A stretch of DNA of 64,000 nt from DATBLE01 sp036555585 (lineage in GTDB: Bacteria > Actinomycetota > Thermoleophilia > Gaiellales > Gaiellaceae), in NCBI GenBank assembly GCA_036555585.1, contig DATBLE010000042.1:1-64000 (forward strand), written 5' to 3'. Positions 16,696 to 25,275 of the stretch are shown here, one piece after another. A model generated the notes under the pieces. The model worked only from the letters and a program-made list of their open reading frames with translations, searched no databases and had not been told where the DNA came from. The position numbers and the translations under genes were made by a program. Position 1 is the first letter of the stretch. Every line of letters starts with the position of its first letter.

Positions 16696-17121
16696 ATGGA
16701 TCAGATAGCCGTCGCCCAGGCCGTGGTCGATCTGCGGCGGCTCGCCCGCGCTGTGCTCGATCCTGCCGCAAGGCGCCGCGCCGAGCGCGCCGCTGACCGG
16801 CTGGTGATCGAGCTGGGCCCGAGCCTGTCGAAGACGCGAGCTGCCCGCCTGCTGGGAATCAGCGTCACGGCACTCGACTCCTGGGTCGCTCGCGGTGCGC
16901 TGGAGACCGTCCGGAAGCCCGGGACGCAGAAAGCGGAGATCGAGACCGAGTCCCTGCTGGAGCTGGCCGACGAGGTCGCGCAGGTCCGTGCGGGAGGGCG
17001 CCGCGGCGGCGTGGTCGCGCATGCTGTGAGGCGGCTCGACGAGCGGCGCCGCTCTGTGGCCTCGATCGTCGATGCGGCGGCGCTCAGCGAGAGCGTCTCG
17101 ACCATCGCCTCCGCGGGATGA
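16696..17121 (+). CDS. Small HTH protein paired with a nucleotidyltransferase (antitoxin-like)
   Basis: A 141-residue protein whose middle, TRAARLLGISVTALDSWVAR (about residues 47-66), is an excisionase/MerR-like helix-turn-helix. The C-terminal half is charged and helical. It overlaps the nucleotidyltransferase gene by 4 bases (ATGA). HTH-plus-nucleotidyltransferase pairs often behave as type II or IV toxin-antitoxin or abortive-infection modules, with the first gene as antitoxin and repressor. No specific family name can be given. A dyad operator lies just upstream. Confidence 0.72.
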   Translation: MDQIAVAQAVVDLRRLARAVLDPAARRRAERAADRLVIELGPSLSKTRAARLLGISVTALDSWVARGALETVRKPGTQKAEIETESLLELADEVAQVRAGGRRGGVVAHAVRRLDERRRSVASIVDAAALSESVSTIASAG

Positions 17122-17606
17122 GCCTCCGGCCGGTCTTGAGGCCGCTCGAGCTGCTCCGGGTCCTCGTCGAGCAGGACGTGGAGTTCGTCGTGATCGGGGG
17201 CTTCTCGCTCGCAGCGTACGGAGTGCAGCGCGCAACAAAGGACGTGGATGTCGTTCCCGACCCGGAGCGGTCCAATCTCGAGCGCCTCTACGAAGCGCTG
17301 CGCGGGATCGACGCGAGGCCGATCGAGCTGGATGACTTCGAGCCGCGGGAGCTGCCGGTCGCGTTCGACCTCGAGGCGCTCCTCGCAGGGGGGAACTGGG
17401 CGCTCTCGACCGAGCTCGGCCGGATCGACCTGATGCAGTGGCTCGAGGGAGTCGACTACCGATCTCTCCGCAGCCGCGCCGAGTTCAGAGACGTGCCCGG
17501 AGCCGGCCGCGTGTGGTTCGCCGGCCGGGAAGACCTGATCGCGATGAAGCTGGCAGCGGGACGCCCGCAGGACCTGGTCGACGTGGAGAGCCTGCGAAGG
17601 CGTTGA
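17118..17606 (+). CDS. Nucleotidyltransferase-fold protein (MNT/AbiEii-like, possible toxin)
   Basis: A 162-residue protein with a minimal nucleotidyltransferase core. GGFSLAAYG (about residues 28-36) is the glycine-rich motif and TKDVDVV supplies the acidic DxD pair. A later FAGREDLIAMKLAAGR segment is typical of the DUF6036/AbiEii-like group. Such proteins can transfer nucleotides to tRNA or protein targets. It follows the HTH gene with a 4-base overlap and converges on the E1 fusion gene 10 bases away. Toxin function is an inference from family and arrangement. Confidence 0.75.
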   Translation: MSLRPVLRPLELLRVLVEQDVEFVVIGGFSLAAYGVQRATKDVDVVPDPERSNLERLYEALRGIDARPIELDDFEPRELPVAFDLEALLAGGNWALSTELGRIDLMQWLEGVDYRSLRSRAEFRDVPGAGRVWFAGREDLIAMKLAAGRPQDLVDVESLRRR

Positions 17607-17616
17607 GCCCCTTCCG

Positions 17617-19596
17617 TCAGGCGCACACCTCCCGGACCGCCGCGACCACCTCGTCGCGCCCGGGAAGGTACGCGTCCTCGAGCGGCGGGCTGAACGGGAC
17701 CGGCGCAAACGGTGCGCCCACCCGCGCGATCGGGGCATCGAGGTCGTCGAAGGCCGCCGCCTGGACCTGCGCGACGAGCTCGGCCCCGAAGCCGCCGTGC
17801 TCGACCGCCTCGTGGGCGACCACGAGCCGGTGCGTCCGCGACACGGACTCGACGATCGTCTCGAGGTCGAGCGGGACGAGCGTGCGCGGGTCGACCACCT
17901 CCACCTCGATCCCCTCGGCGGCGAGCTCACCGGCCGCCTCGACCGACTCGTGGACGAGCCTTGACAGTGCGACTACGGTGACGTCCCGGCCCGGCCGCAC
18001 GACCTTCGCGCGACCGAGCGGCGCGTCCCCTCCGGGGACAGTCCCTAAGGGACTGTCCCTCCGAAAATAGAGCGTCTTGTTCTCGACGAAGACGACCGGG
18101 TTCGGGTCGGCGATCGCCGATCGCAACAGGCCGGCGGCGTCGGCGGCCGTCGCCGGCATCGCCACCTTCAACCCGGGAACGTGCGTCAGCCAGGCCTCGA
18201 GGCTCTGCGAGTGCTGGGCGCCGCCGCGCTGGCCGGCGCCGCCCTGGGTGCGCAGCACCATCGGCACGGTCAGCTGGCCGCCGGACATGAAGTGCGCCTT
18301 CGCCGCCTGGTTGACGAGCTGGTCCAGCGCGAGCGTGAGGAAGTCGACGAACATGATCTCGACCACGGGCCGCAGGCCCGACTGGGCGGCTCCGATCGCG
18401 ATCCCGGCGATCGCCGCCTCGCTGATCGGGGTGTTGCGGACGCGCTCCGCGCCGAACTCGTCCGCGAGGCCGGCGGTCGCGCCCCACGGGCCGCCCTCGG
18501 CCACGTCCTCGCCGAGCACGAGCACCCGCTCGTCGGCGCGCATCGCCTCGGCCAGCGTCGCGGTGATCGCGCCGAGGTAGGTGGTGTGGTCCGCAGGGTC
18601 TGACCCCGCAGGGGTCTGACCCCGTGGGAGGCGGGGCTCGCTGCCGTCCCCGGGGGGACAGTCCCCTGCGGGGACAGTCCCTACGACGAGCGACTCGGTC
18701 AGCTCCGCGGGCGGGAAGGGCGAGGCCCGCGCGAGCTCGACCGCCTCCGCGACTTCCGCCCGCGCCTCGTCCTCGAAGGCTGCGTCGGCTGAAACGCGGC
18801 GCTGCAACCGGACGATCGGATCGAGCTCCTGCCACTCCTCGGCCGCGAGCGCCTCGCGGTAGAGCTGCGGGTCGCCCTCGTAGTGTCCGCGCAGCCGGTG
18901 CGTGAGGCACTCGAGCAGGAACGGCCCCTCGCCGCCACGCGCCGCCGCCAGGAAGCGCCCGAAGGACTCCCGCACGGCGAGGACGTCGTTGCCGTCGACC
19001 GTCTCGCGCTCGATGCCCCAGGGCGCGACCCAGTCCGTGACGCGCTCGACCGGCGTGTGCGCAGAGCGCGGCGTGAACTCCGCGAAGCCGTTGTTCTCGC
19101 AGACGAGGATCGCCGGCAGCCTCCACAGCGCCGCGAGGTTGACCGACTCGACAAAGATCCCGCCCTGCACCGCGCCGTCGCCGAAGAAGACGACCGCGAC
19201 CGCATCCGACCCGGCCAGCCGGGCTGCCAGCGCCGAGCCCAGCGCCAGCGGCACGTTCCCGCCGACGACGCCGGTCGCGCCCATGAACCCGTGCTCGGCA
19301 TCGACAACGTGCATCGAGCCGCCGAGGCCGCGGCAGAGCCCGCCGTCGCGGCCCATCAGCTCGGCCAGCAGCGGCCCCATCGGCGCGCCCTTCGCGAGCG
19401 CGTGACCGTGTGCTCGGTGGTTCGAGTAGACGACGTCGTCGTCGCGCAGCTGGCCGCAGACGCCGACCGCGACCGCCTCGCCGCCGACGCTCAGGTGGAC
19501 GAGGCCGTGCACCTCGTTCGCGCGCGTGAGCCTCCCGACCTCCTCCTCGAAGACCCTGATCCTCCACATCCCGCGGAGCAGGTCCGCGTCGGCCAT
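17617..19596 (-). CDS. Fused E1 alpha-beta 2-oxoacid/acetoin dehydrogenase
   Basis: A 659-residue fusion of both E1 subunits. The alpha part (about 1-303) has the TPP motif GDGAVQGGIF at 139 and CENNGF at 166. The beta part (about 339-659) has VLGEDVAEGG, TPISEAAIAG and DPRTLVPLDL. The linker 304-338 is rich in Gly, Pro and Asp and is encoded by four GGGTC-T-GACCC and GGGAC-A-GTCCC palindromes. A fifth double palindrome encodes a surface loop of the beta part. Fused E1 proteins exist elsewhere, but a linker built of repeats suggests that repeat insertion joined two genes. It lies 4 bases after a separate E1 beta gene. No E2 or E3 gene is in the window. Confidence 0.9.
   Translation of the reverse strand: MADADLLRGMWRIRVFEEEVGRLTRANEVHGLVHLSVGGEAVAVGVCGQLRDDDVVYSNHRAHGHALAKGAPMGPLLAELMGRDGGLCRGLGGSMHVVDAEHGFMGATGVVGGNVPLALGSALAARLAGSDAVAVVFFGDGAVQGGIFVESVNLAALWRLPAILVCENNGFAEFTPRSAHTPVERVTDWVAPWGIERETVDGNDVLAVRESFGRFLAAARGGEGPFLLECLTHRLRGHYEGDPQLYREALAAEEWQELDPIVRLQRRVSADAAFEDEARAEVAEAVELARASPFPPAELTESLVVGTVPAGDCPPGDGSEPRLPRGQTPAGSDPADHTTYLGAITATLAEAMRADERVLVLGEDVAEGGPWGATAGLADEFGAERVRNTPISEAAIAGIAIGAAQSGLRPVVEIMFVDFLTLALDQLVNQAAKAHFMSGGQLTVPMVLRTQGGAGQRGGAQHSQSLEAWLTHVPGLKVAMPATAADAAGLLRSAIADPNPVVFVENKTLYFRRDSPLGTVPGGDAPLGRAKVVRPGRDVTVVALSRLVHESVEAAGELAAEGIEVEVVDPRTLVPLDLETIVESVSRTHRLVVAHEAVEHGGFGAELVAQVQAAAFDDLDAPIARVGAPFAPVPFSPPLEDAYLPGRDEVVAAVREVCA
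18035..18059. repeat. Double GGGAC-A-GTCCC palindrome inside the E1 fusion gene
   Basis: GGGACAGTCCCT (18035-18046) and AGGGACTGTCCC (18048-18059) are perfect inverted arms around one base. Each arm is itself palindromic. The repeat is within the beta-domain coding region and is translated in frame as a loop that the paralogous beta protein replaces with different residues of nearly equal length. Confidence 0.8.
18596..18681. repeat. Cluster of four palindromes encoding the E1 alpha-beta linker
   Basis: Two GGGTCTGACCC units (18596-18606, 18612-18622) and two GGGGACAGTCCC units (18654-18666, 18670-18681) lie within 86 bases. Together they encode most of the interdomain linker of the fused E1 protein. 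Related units occur at 18035 and 60188, so these are members of a dispersed palindromic repeat family. Confidence 0.82.
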
Positions 19597-19600
19597 GCGG

Positions 19601-20581
19601 CTACGCGGGAACGGACGAACCCAGCACCTGCCGGACCGCGTCGACCACCCGCGCCTCGCTCGGCAGGAGGTAGTCCTCCATCGGCTCGGAGTACGGGACC
19701 GTCGCGTCGAGCGAGGTCACGAGCTCGATCGGCGAGCGCAGCGCGGAGAAGCCCTCGGAGGCGACCTCGGCCGCGATCACGGCCGCTGCCGAGCCGTGGC
19801 GCGTCGACTGGTCGACGACCACCAGCCGCCCGGTCTTCTCGACCGACTCGAGGATCGTCTTCAGGTCGAGCGGCGCCAGCGTGCGCGGGTCGATCACCTC
19901 GGCATCCACGCCCTCCGCGGCGAGCTGCTCGGCCGCCGCGAGCGCCTTGCCCACGCACCAGCCGATCGCGACGACGGTGACGTCGCCGCCCTCGCGCAGC
20001 ACGGCCGCCTCGCCGAACGGCACGGCATGCTCGCCGTCGGGGACGTCGCCGTGCTCGAGCGTGAGCAGGTAGTGGTGGAAGAAGACGACCGGGTTGTCGT
20101 CGCGGATCGCCGTCGTCATCAGCCCCTTGGCGTCGGCGGCCGTCGCCGGCACCGCCACCTTCAGGCCGGGGACGCCCATGAACATCCCGTAGATCGTCCC
20201 CGTGTGCTGGCCGGCCCAGCCGCAGGTGAAGCCGTAGCCGGCCTTCATCACCATCGGCACCTTCACCTGGCCGGCGCTCATGTAGTGGAAGCGGTTCGCC
20301 TCGTTCACGACCTGGTCCATCGCGACCAGCATGAACTCGGCCATGTACAGCTCGACCACGGGCCGGTAGCCCGCGACCGCCGCGCCGATCGCCATGCCGA
20401 TCTCGGCGGTCTCGGAGATCGGCGTCACGCGCACGCGGTCGGAGCCGAACTGCTTCAGGAACGGGTCGTTCTCGGTGGTGGCGATGTTCTGGCCGAAGTA
20501 GAGGACCGTCTCGTCGCGCTCCATCTCCTCGCGGATCGCCTCCTCGATCGCGGCGATGTACGGAAGCTCGTGGGTCGCCAT
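19601..20581 (-). CDS. E1 beta subunit of a TPP-dependent 2-oxoacid/acetoin dehydrogenase
   Basis: A 326-residue transketolase-like E1 beta subunit of normal length. Family stretches are YFGQNIATTEN, VTPISETAEIGMAIGAA, YMAEFMLVAMDQVVNEA, VAVPATAADAKGLM and DPRTLAPLDLKTILES. It forms the alpha2beta2 E1 with the alpha subunit encoded 17 bases upstream. It is closely followed by the fused E1 gene, so three E1 genes form one transcription unit. ATG start at 20581 with GGAGG about 6 bases upstream on the minus strand. Confidence 0.92.
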   Translation of the reverse strand: MATHELPYIAAIEEAIREEMERDETVLYFGQNIATTENDPFLKQFGSDRVRVTPISETAEIGMAIGAAVAGYRPVVELYMAEFMLVAMDQVVNEANRFHYMSAGQVKVPMVMKAGYGFTCGWAGQHTGTIYGMFMGVPGLKVAVPATAADAKGLMTTAIRDDNPVVFFHHYLLTLEHGDVPDGEHAVPFGEAAVLREGGDVTVVAIGWCVGKALAAAEQLAAEGVDAEVIDPRTLAPLDLKTILESVEKTGRLVVVDQSTRHGSAAAVIAAEVASEGFSALRSPIELVTSLDATVPYSEPMEDYLLPSEARVVDAVRQVLGSSVPA

Positions 20582-20598
20582 GGTCTCGGGCCTCCTTC

Positions 20599-21627
20599 CT
20601 ACGCGTAGACGTACCGGGTCGCGTCTTGCCCCGCCGGGAGGGGGCTGGCCAGCGCGAAGTCGACGGCCTCCTGCATCTCGGCCTGTGCGGCCGAGGCGAT
20701 CTCGTCCGCCTCCTCCGGGCTCAGCGTTCCGTCCTCGACCAGCCGGGCGCGGAACCGCGGCACCGGGTCGCCGCGCTTGGCCGCCTCGTACTCCTCGGTG
20801 TTCCCGAAGACGGCGATCGCCTCGTGCTCGGGGTAGTGGAGCGGCACCCCGGGCGGCGCGATCAGGTTGCCGTGCGCGCTCAGCCGGTAGACGAGCGACT
20901 CGACGAACGTCGGCCCGTCGCCCGACCGGGCGCGCTCGACCGCCTTCCCGACCGTCTCGTACACCGCGAGCGGATCGCCGCCGTCCACCGTCTCGCCGGG
21001 CATCGAGTACGCCTTCGCCTTCACCGCCAGCGGCTCGCCGGCGGCGGCGTTCGCGTCCTCCTGGTCGGTGCGCGTGACCACGTTGTAGTTGTTGTTCTCC
21101 ATCACGAACACGACCGGCAGCTTCCAGAGCGACGCGATGTTCAACGACTCGTGGAAGGCGCCCTGCTTGGAGGCGCCGTCGCCGAAGAAGCTGAGCACGA
21201 CCTGGCCCTTGCCCCGGATCTGGGCCGCGTAGGCGGCACCGCAGGCGTGGGGGATCCCCTGGCCGACGATCCCCGACGTGCCGAGGAAGCCGCGCGAGAC
21301 GTCGGTCAGGTGCATCGAGCCGCCGTAGCCCTTGCAGATCCCGTCCTGCCGGCCGTAGATCTCGGCCATCAGCGACTTGGTGTCGGTGCCGAGCGCGATC
21401 GGGTAGCCGTGGCAGCGGTACGTGGTCAGGAGCTGGTCGTCCTCCCGGAGCGTCGCCAGCGAGCCGACGATCGACGCCTCGGCGCCGTCGGCCAGGTGCG
21501 TGTGGCCGCGGATCACGCCCGGGTGCTCCTCGAACGTCCGCTTCACCCGCTCCTCGAACTCGCGGATCCGCAGCATCTGTGTGAACATCCAGACCAGACG
21601 CTCTCTGTCGAGGCCGTGTTCGGACAC
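20599..21627 (-). CDS. E1 alpha subunit of a TPP-dependent 2-oxoacid/acetoin dehydrogenase
   Basis: A 342-residue E1 alpha. The TPP motif is GDGASKQGAFHESLN followed by MENNNYN, and family stretches RGHTHLADGAEA and GYGGSMHLTD are present. It most resembles the acetoin/pyruvate dehydrogenase AcoA/PdhA class. I chose GTG at 21627 because GGAG lies 6 bases upstream. An in-frame upstream start at 21687 adds 20 basic residues and lacks a ribosome site. The beta gene follows after 17 bases. The substrate cannot be told from sequence, and E2/E3 partners must be elsewhere. Confidence 0.92.
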   Translation of the reverse strand: MSEHGLDRERLVWMFTQMLRIREFEERVKRTFEEHPGVIRGHTHLADGAEASIVGSLATLREDDQLLTTYRCHGYPIALGTDTKSLMAEIYGRQDGICKGYGGSMHLTDVSRGFLGTSGIVGQGIPHACGAAYAAQIRGKGQVVLSFFGDGASKQGAFHESLNIASLWKLPVVFVMENNNYNVVTRTDQEDANAAAGEPLAVKAKAYSMPGETVDGGDPLAVYETVGKAVERARSGDGPTFVESLVYRLSAHGNLIAPPGVPLHYPEHEAIAVFGNTEEYEAAKRGDPVPRFRARLVEDGTLSPEEADEIASAAQAEMQEAVDFALASPLPAGQDATRYVYA

Positions 21628-21933
21628 CGAGGCTCCTTTCCTGGTCGCCGGCGAGGCGTGCGCAGCCCGTCGCACACGCCCGGCCAATCTAACGCGCCCG
21701 GACGCGCTGCGCCACGGGCGTCGCCGGCCGCCCGGGATGCCTGCGCGGAGCGTCGCTGAAGTGTGCGCGGGCGGTCAAGTCGCGGGCCCGGGATGTGCTC
21801 AGACTGCGCAGAGAGTGCTCGGCCGTCACGCCAGGATCGCTCGACCCGGACCGTTCGCGGACCGGTGCAGGCGCGGGCGGTCACGGAGCTGGTCCTCGGG
21901 CACGACCACAAGGAGGAAGGAGGAGGAACGCCC

Positions 21934-23214
21934 ATGAGGTCTCGGAACAAGACCCCTCTTGGACGCCTCGGCATCGTTCTCGGAGCTCTCGCCGTCGTCT
22001 TCGCCGTCGCCGTTCCGATGGCGCTCGGAACCGGCACGGCTGCCGGACCGGTCACCAACTACAACACGTACGTTGGCGGCAAGGGCAAGGCAAACCCGAA
22101 GCTGTCGCCGATCTACGTCGGCGCGATCAACACGCAGGGCGGGCAGGTTCTGGTCGGGCCCGGCTGGACGCAGGGCGTACGCACTGCGATCCAGTACCTG
22201 AACAGCAACCTGGGCGGCATCCAGGGCCACCCGCTCAGGGCCGTCTACTGCTTCACCACCTCCGCGGAGGAGGAGGGCACGAAGTGCGGCCAGCGCTTCG
22301 CGAACGACAAGCGGATCAAGGTCGTCCTCTTCGGCGCGGTCGCCGTCGGCAACCAGTCGTTCTACGCGGCGCTCGGCAACAACAAGCCGACCGTCGGCGG
22401 CGTCGAGCTGCTGCCGGTCGACGCGGCGCGGAAGAACGGCTTCGCCCTGTTCGGGACGAACGACTCCGTGCTCGGGCCGTGGGGCACGTTCGGCAAGGAC
22501 GTCCTCAAGGCGAAGACGGCCGCGGTCGTGTACATGCAGGTTCCGGGCATCGACTACGGCGCGAAGGTCGAGAAGGACAGCCTCGAGTCGGCCGGGATCA
22601 AGACGACCATGGTCGGCTTCGCCCCGACGGCGACGGATCTGACCGGGCCGCTCACCGCGGCCGGGGCGCAGAACGCGGACATGATCATCCCGCAGACGCC
22701 CGCGAACGGCTGCGTCGCCGTCGCCAAGGCGCTCTCCCAGCTGGGGAAGAGCTCGACGCCCGTCGTCTCGAACCCGCTCTGCCTCACTCCCGAGGTCGCG
22801 CAGGGGCTCGGCGGCGACCTGGCGAAGTGGGACTACGGGATCGCCTCGTCGCTGGGCTTCGACGTCTCCGACCCGGCGGTTCCGCCGTTCCTGAAGGGCC
22901 TGAAGGCCGTCGGCCAGCCGAAGCTGGCCGCCGACGCGTGGGTGATCGTCGCGTGGGGCCAGGTGCTGACGACGGCGAAGCTGATGAACCAGATCGGCGT
23001 CAAGAACCTGACCTCGGCGAAGTTCACCTCGACGATCAGGGCGTTCAAGGGTCCGCAGGCACTCGGCGCGCCGAGCCTGCACTGCGGCAAGTACCCGGCC
23101 GAGCCGGCTGCGTGCAACGACCAGACGCAGTTCTTCCAGTACCAGGGAGCCGGGAAGTTCAAGCGGCTCACCAGCTTCCTCCGGCCGCCGCCGACCTTCA
23201 AGCTCGGAGGCTAG
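21934..23214 (+). CDS. Branched-chain-amino-acid-type ABC transporter substrate-binding protein
   Basis: A 426-residue periplasmic-binding protein of the Leu/Ile/Val (type 1) fold with an N-terminal signal sequence (hydrophobic run about residues 12-32, ending GTGTAAG). No lipobox Cys is seen at the cleavage region. The body has IYVGAINTQGGQ, GGIQGHPLRAVYC and FANDKRIKVVLFGAV. Members bind amino acids, aromatic acids or amides. The ATG at 21934 follows a GGAGGAGG box. It heads the locus carrying MetE-like and LigM-like genes, so a methoxylated aromatic ligand is plausible. The 246 bases upstream show no clear promoter. Confidence 0.9.
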   Translation: MRSRNKTPLGRLGIVLGALAVVFAVAVPMALGTGTAAGPVTNYNTYVGGKGKANPKLSPIYVGAINTQGGQVLVGPGWTQGVRTAIQYLNSNLGGIQGHPLRAVYCFTTSAEEEGTKCGQRFANDKRIKVVLFGAVAVGNQSFYAALGNNKPTVGGVELLPVDAARKNGFALFGTNDSVLGPWGTFGKDVLKAKTAAVVYMQVPGIDYGAKVEKDSLESAGIKTTMVGFAPTATDLTGPLTAAGAQNADMIIPQTPANGCVAVAKALSQLGKSSTPVVSNPLCLTPEVAQGLGGDLAKWDYGIASSLGFDVSDPAVPPFLKGLKAVGQPKLAADAWVIVAWGQVLTTAKLMNQIGVKNLTSAKFTSTIRAFKGPQALGAPSLHCGKYPAEPAACNDQTQFFQYQGAGKFKRLTSFLRPPPTFKLGG

Positions 23215-23235
23215 GCAGGTCGTGATCTTCGATCG

Positions 23236-23261
23236 GGCGGGGCCGCCGACGCGGCCCCGCC
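23236..23261 (+). terminator. Strong hairpin between the substrate-binding protein and permease genes
   Basis: GGCGGGGCCG and CGGCCCCGCC form a perfect 10-bp stem with a 6-base loop 21 bases after the stop codon. There is no T-tract. It is suited to partial termination or mRNA 3'-end protection, a common way to express the binding protein above the permease. Confidence 0.55.
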
Positions 23262-23289
23262 GGTCGTCGCGCAGCCGGCCCGGGGGCAC

Positions 23290-25275
23290 ATGGACTGGGA
23301 GCAAATCGTCCTCTTCGCGATTCTCGGCCTCGGTGCGGGGTCGCTGATCGCGGGCATCTCGGTCGGAATCGTCCTCACGTACCGGGGGTCGGGGATCATC
23401 AACCTCGCCACGGGCGCGATCGCGATGCTGGCGGGCTACTCGTACTGGTCGCTGAAGACCGGCGAGTACGGGACGACGTTCGGAACGGCGCCGGCGCTGG
23501 TCATCACCGCGCTGTTCCTGCTCGTCATCGGCCTCCTGATCGAGCTCGTCGTCTTCCGGCCGCTGCGCACGGCCACGCCGCTCGCGAAGCTGGCCGCCTC
23601 GCTCGGCATCTTCCTCGTCGCCCAGGCGGCCGTGTCGCTCGCCTTCGGGATCGGGACGAAGCCGCAGCCGCCGGTGCTGCCGGGCGGCACCGTGACCGTG
23701 TTCGGGTCGAACGTCCCCACCGACCGCTTCGTCCTCCCCGGCATCGTCCTCGTCGCGACGCTCGTCCTGTCGCTCGTCTACCGGCTGAGCCGGTTCGGCG
23801 TCTCCACGCGGGCCGCCTCCGAGAACGAGATCGCGGCGATGCTGATCGGGCTCTCGCCGAACAGGCTCGCGCTCGCGAGCACGCTGCTCGCCACGTTCCT
23901 GGCCGGCGGGCTCGGCGTCCTCGCCGCCTCGATCGTGCAGCTCGACCCGCAGGCGCTTCCGCTCCAGGTCGTCCCGGCGCTGACCGCCGCGCTCTTCGCC
24001 CGGTTCACCTCCTTCTGGATCGCCTGCCTCGTCGGGCTGGCGATCGGGTCGCTCGAGAGCGTCCTCTACTACCTCCAGATCCAGAGCTGGTTCCCCACCG
24101 ACAACGGCGTCGCGATGCCGGGCGTGCAGCCGCTCCTCGTCTTCGTGCTGATGGTGATCGCGATGTTCGTGCGCGGGACGAGCCTCCCGACCCGCGGCGA
24201 GCTCGTCGACCAGCGGCTCCCGCTCGCTCCCCGGGCGGAGCACCTGCTCAGGTCGGCGCTGGTCGCGACCGCGGTCGCCGTCGTGGCGATGATCGTCCTG
24301 CCGTTCGACTTCCGGCAGGCCCTGATCACCTCGCTGCTGGCGACGATCATGTGCCTCTCGGTGGTGGTGATCACCGGCTACGTCGGCCAGATCTCGATCG
24401 TCCAGCTCGCGCTCGCGGGCATCTCCGGCTTCATCCTCTCCCACCTCGCGACCGACCACGGGGTCGGCTTTCCGTGGGGGATGCTGATCGGCGCGTTCGG
24501 GGCGACCGTGGTCGGGCTGGTCGTCGCCGTCTCGGCGCTCCGCGTCCGCGGCGTCAGCCTCGCCGTGGTCACGCTCGCCGCCGCCGTCGCGATCGAGCAG
24601 TTCGTCTTCCTCAACTCGACCTGGGGCGGGGGAACCTCGAGCTCGCCGGTGCCGGAGCCGAAGCTGGGCATCGACCTCGGCCCGTACGCCGGCTTCCGGG
24701 GAGTGGACGGCAAGGTGCCGAGCCCGGTGTTCGGGTTCTTCGTCGTGGCGGTCACGCTCGTGCTCGGCCTGTACGTCGCGAACCTGCGCCGCTCCAACCT
24801 CGGGCAGCGGATGCTGGCTGTCCGCTCGAACGAGCGGGCGGCGGCCGCGGCCGGGGTCAACGTCCGCAACGTCAAGCTCGCCGCCTTCGGGATCAGCGCC
24901 TTCATCGCGGGCATTGCGGGCGCGATGTACGGCTACAACTTCAGCTCGGTCACGGTCACCCGCTTCTCCGCGCTGACCGCGCTCAGCCTGATCGCGCTCG
25001 CGTACGTCGGCGGGGTGACGATGGTCTCCGGCGCGGTGATCGCGGGCCTGATCTCGGTCGAGGCGCTGTTCCCCTACGCGCTCGAGAAGTGGCTCGACAT
25101 CTCCGGCAACTGGGCGCTCCTCTTCGCCGGGCTCGCGCTGATCGTGACCCTGATCCAGAACCCCGACGGGGTCGCCGGCGCCACCTACCGCAAGCGGCAG
25201 CTCAGGAAGCGGCGGCGGGCCGCCGGCGGTGGCTCACGCGCCGACCCGGTGGCGGCGACGGGGCAGGAGGTCTGA
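23290..25275 (+). CDS. Fused LivH-LivM ABC transporter permease
   Basis: A 661-residue inner-membrane protein joining the two Liv permease subunits. Residues 1 to about 300 are LivH-like, with GIVLTYRGSGIINLATGAIA. Residues from about 310 to 640 are LivM-like, with ITGYVGQISIVQLALAGISG, AVRSNERAAAAAGVNV and AYVGGVTMVSGAVIAGL. Many hydrophobic segments alternate with short loops, and the C-terminus is basic. One chain thus supplies both permease halves, in contrast to the separate genes at 52549-54701. Its TGA overlaps the ATG of the first MetE-like gene. Confidence 0.92.
   Translation: MDWEQIVLFAILGLGAGSLIAGISVGIVLTYRGSGIINLATGAIAMLAGYSYWSLKTGEYGTTFGTAPALVITALFLLVIGLLIELVVFRPLRTATPLAKLAASLGIFLVAQAAVSLAFGIGTKPQPPVLPGGTVTVFGSNVPTDRFVLPGIVLVATLVLSLVYRLSRFGVSTRAASENEIAAMLIGLSPNRLALASTLLATFLAGGLGVLAASIVQLDPQALPLQVVPALTAALFARFTSFWIACLVGLAIGSLESVLYYLQIQSWFPTDNGVAMPGVQPLLVFVLMVIAMFVRGTSLPTRGELVDQRLPLAPRAEHLLRSALVATAVAVVAMIVLPFDFRQALITSLLATIMCLSVVVITGYVGQISIVQLALAGISGFILSHLATDHGVGFPWGMLIGAFGATVVGLVVAVSALRVRGVSLAVVTLAAAVAIEQFVFLNSTWGGGTSSSPVPEPKLGIDLGPYAGFRGVDGKVPSPVFGFFVVAVTLVLGLYVANLRRSNLGQRMLAVRSNERAAAAAGVNVRNVKLAAFGISAFIAGIAGAMYGYNFSSVTVTRFSALTALSLIALAYVGGVTMVSGAVIAGLISVEALFPYALEKWLDISGNWALLFAGLALIVTLIQNPDGVAGATYRKRQLRKRRRAAGGGSRADPVAATGQEV

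Noticed and set aside
17617..19596. Intein or programmed frameshift in the E1 fusion
   Set aside because: The frame is continuous, and no intein motif occurs; the linker is fully explained by palindromic repeats.
21826..24459. 877-codon minus-strand open frame over the binding protein and permease
   Set aside because: It is rich in Arg, Asp and Glu without domains and lies opposite two clear genes with ribosome sites and signal or membrane segments.
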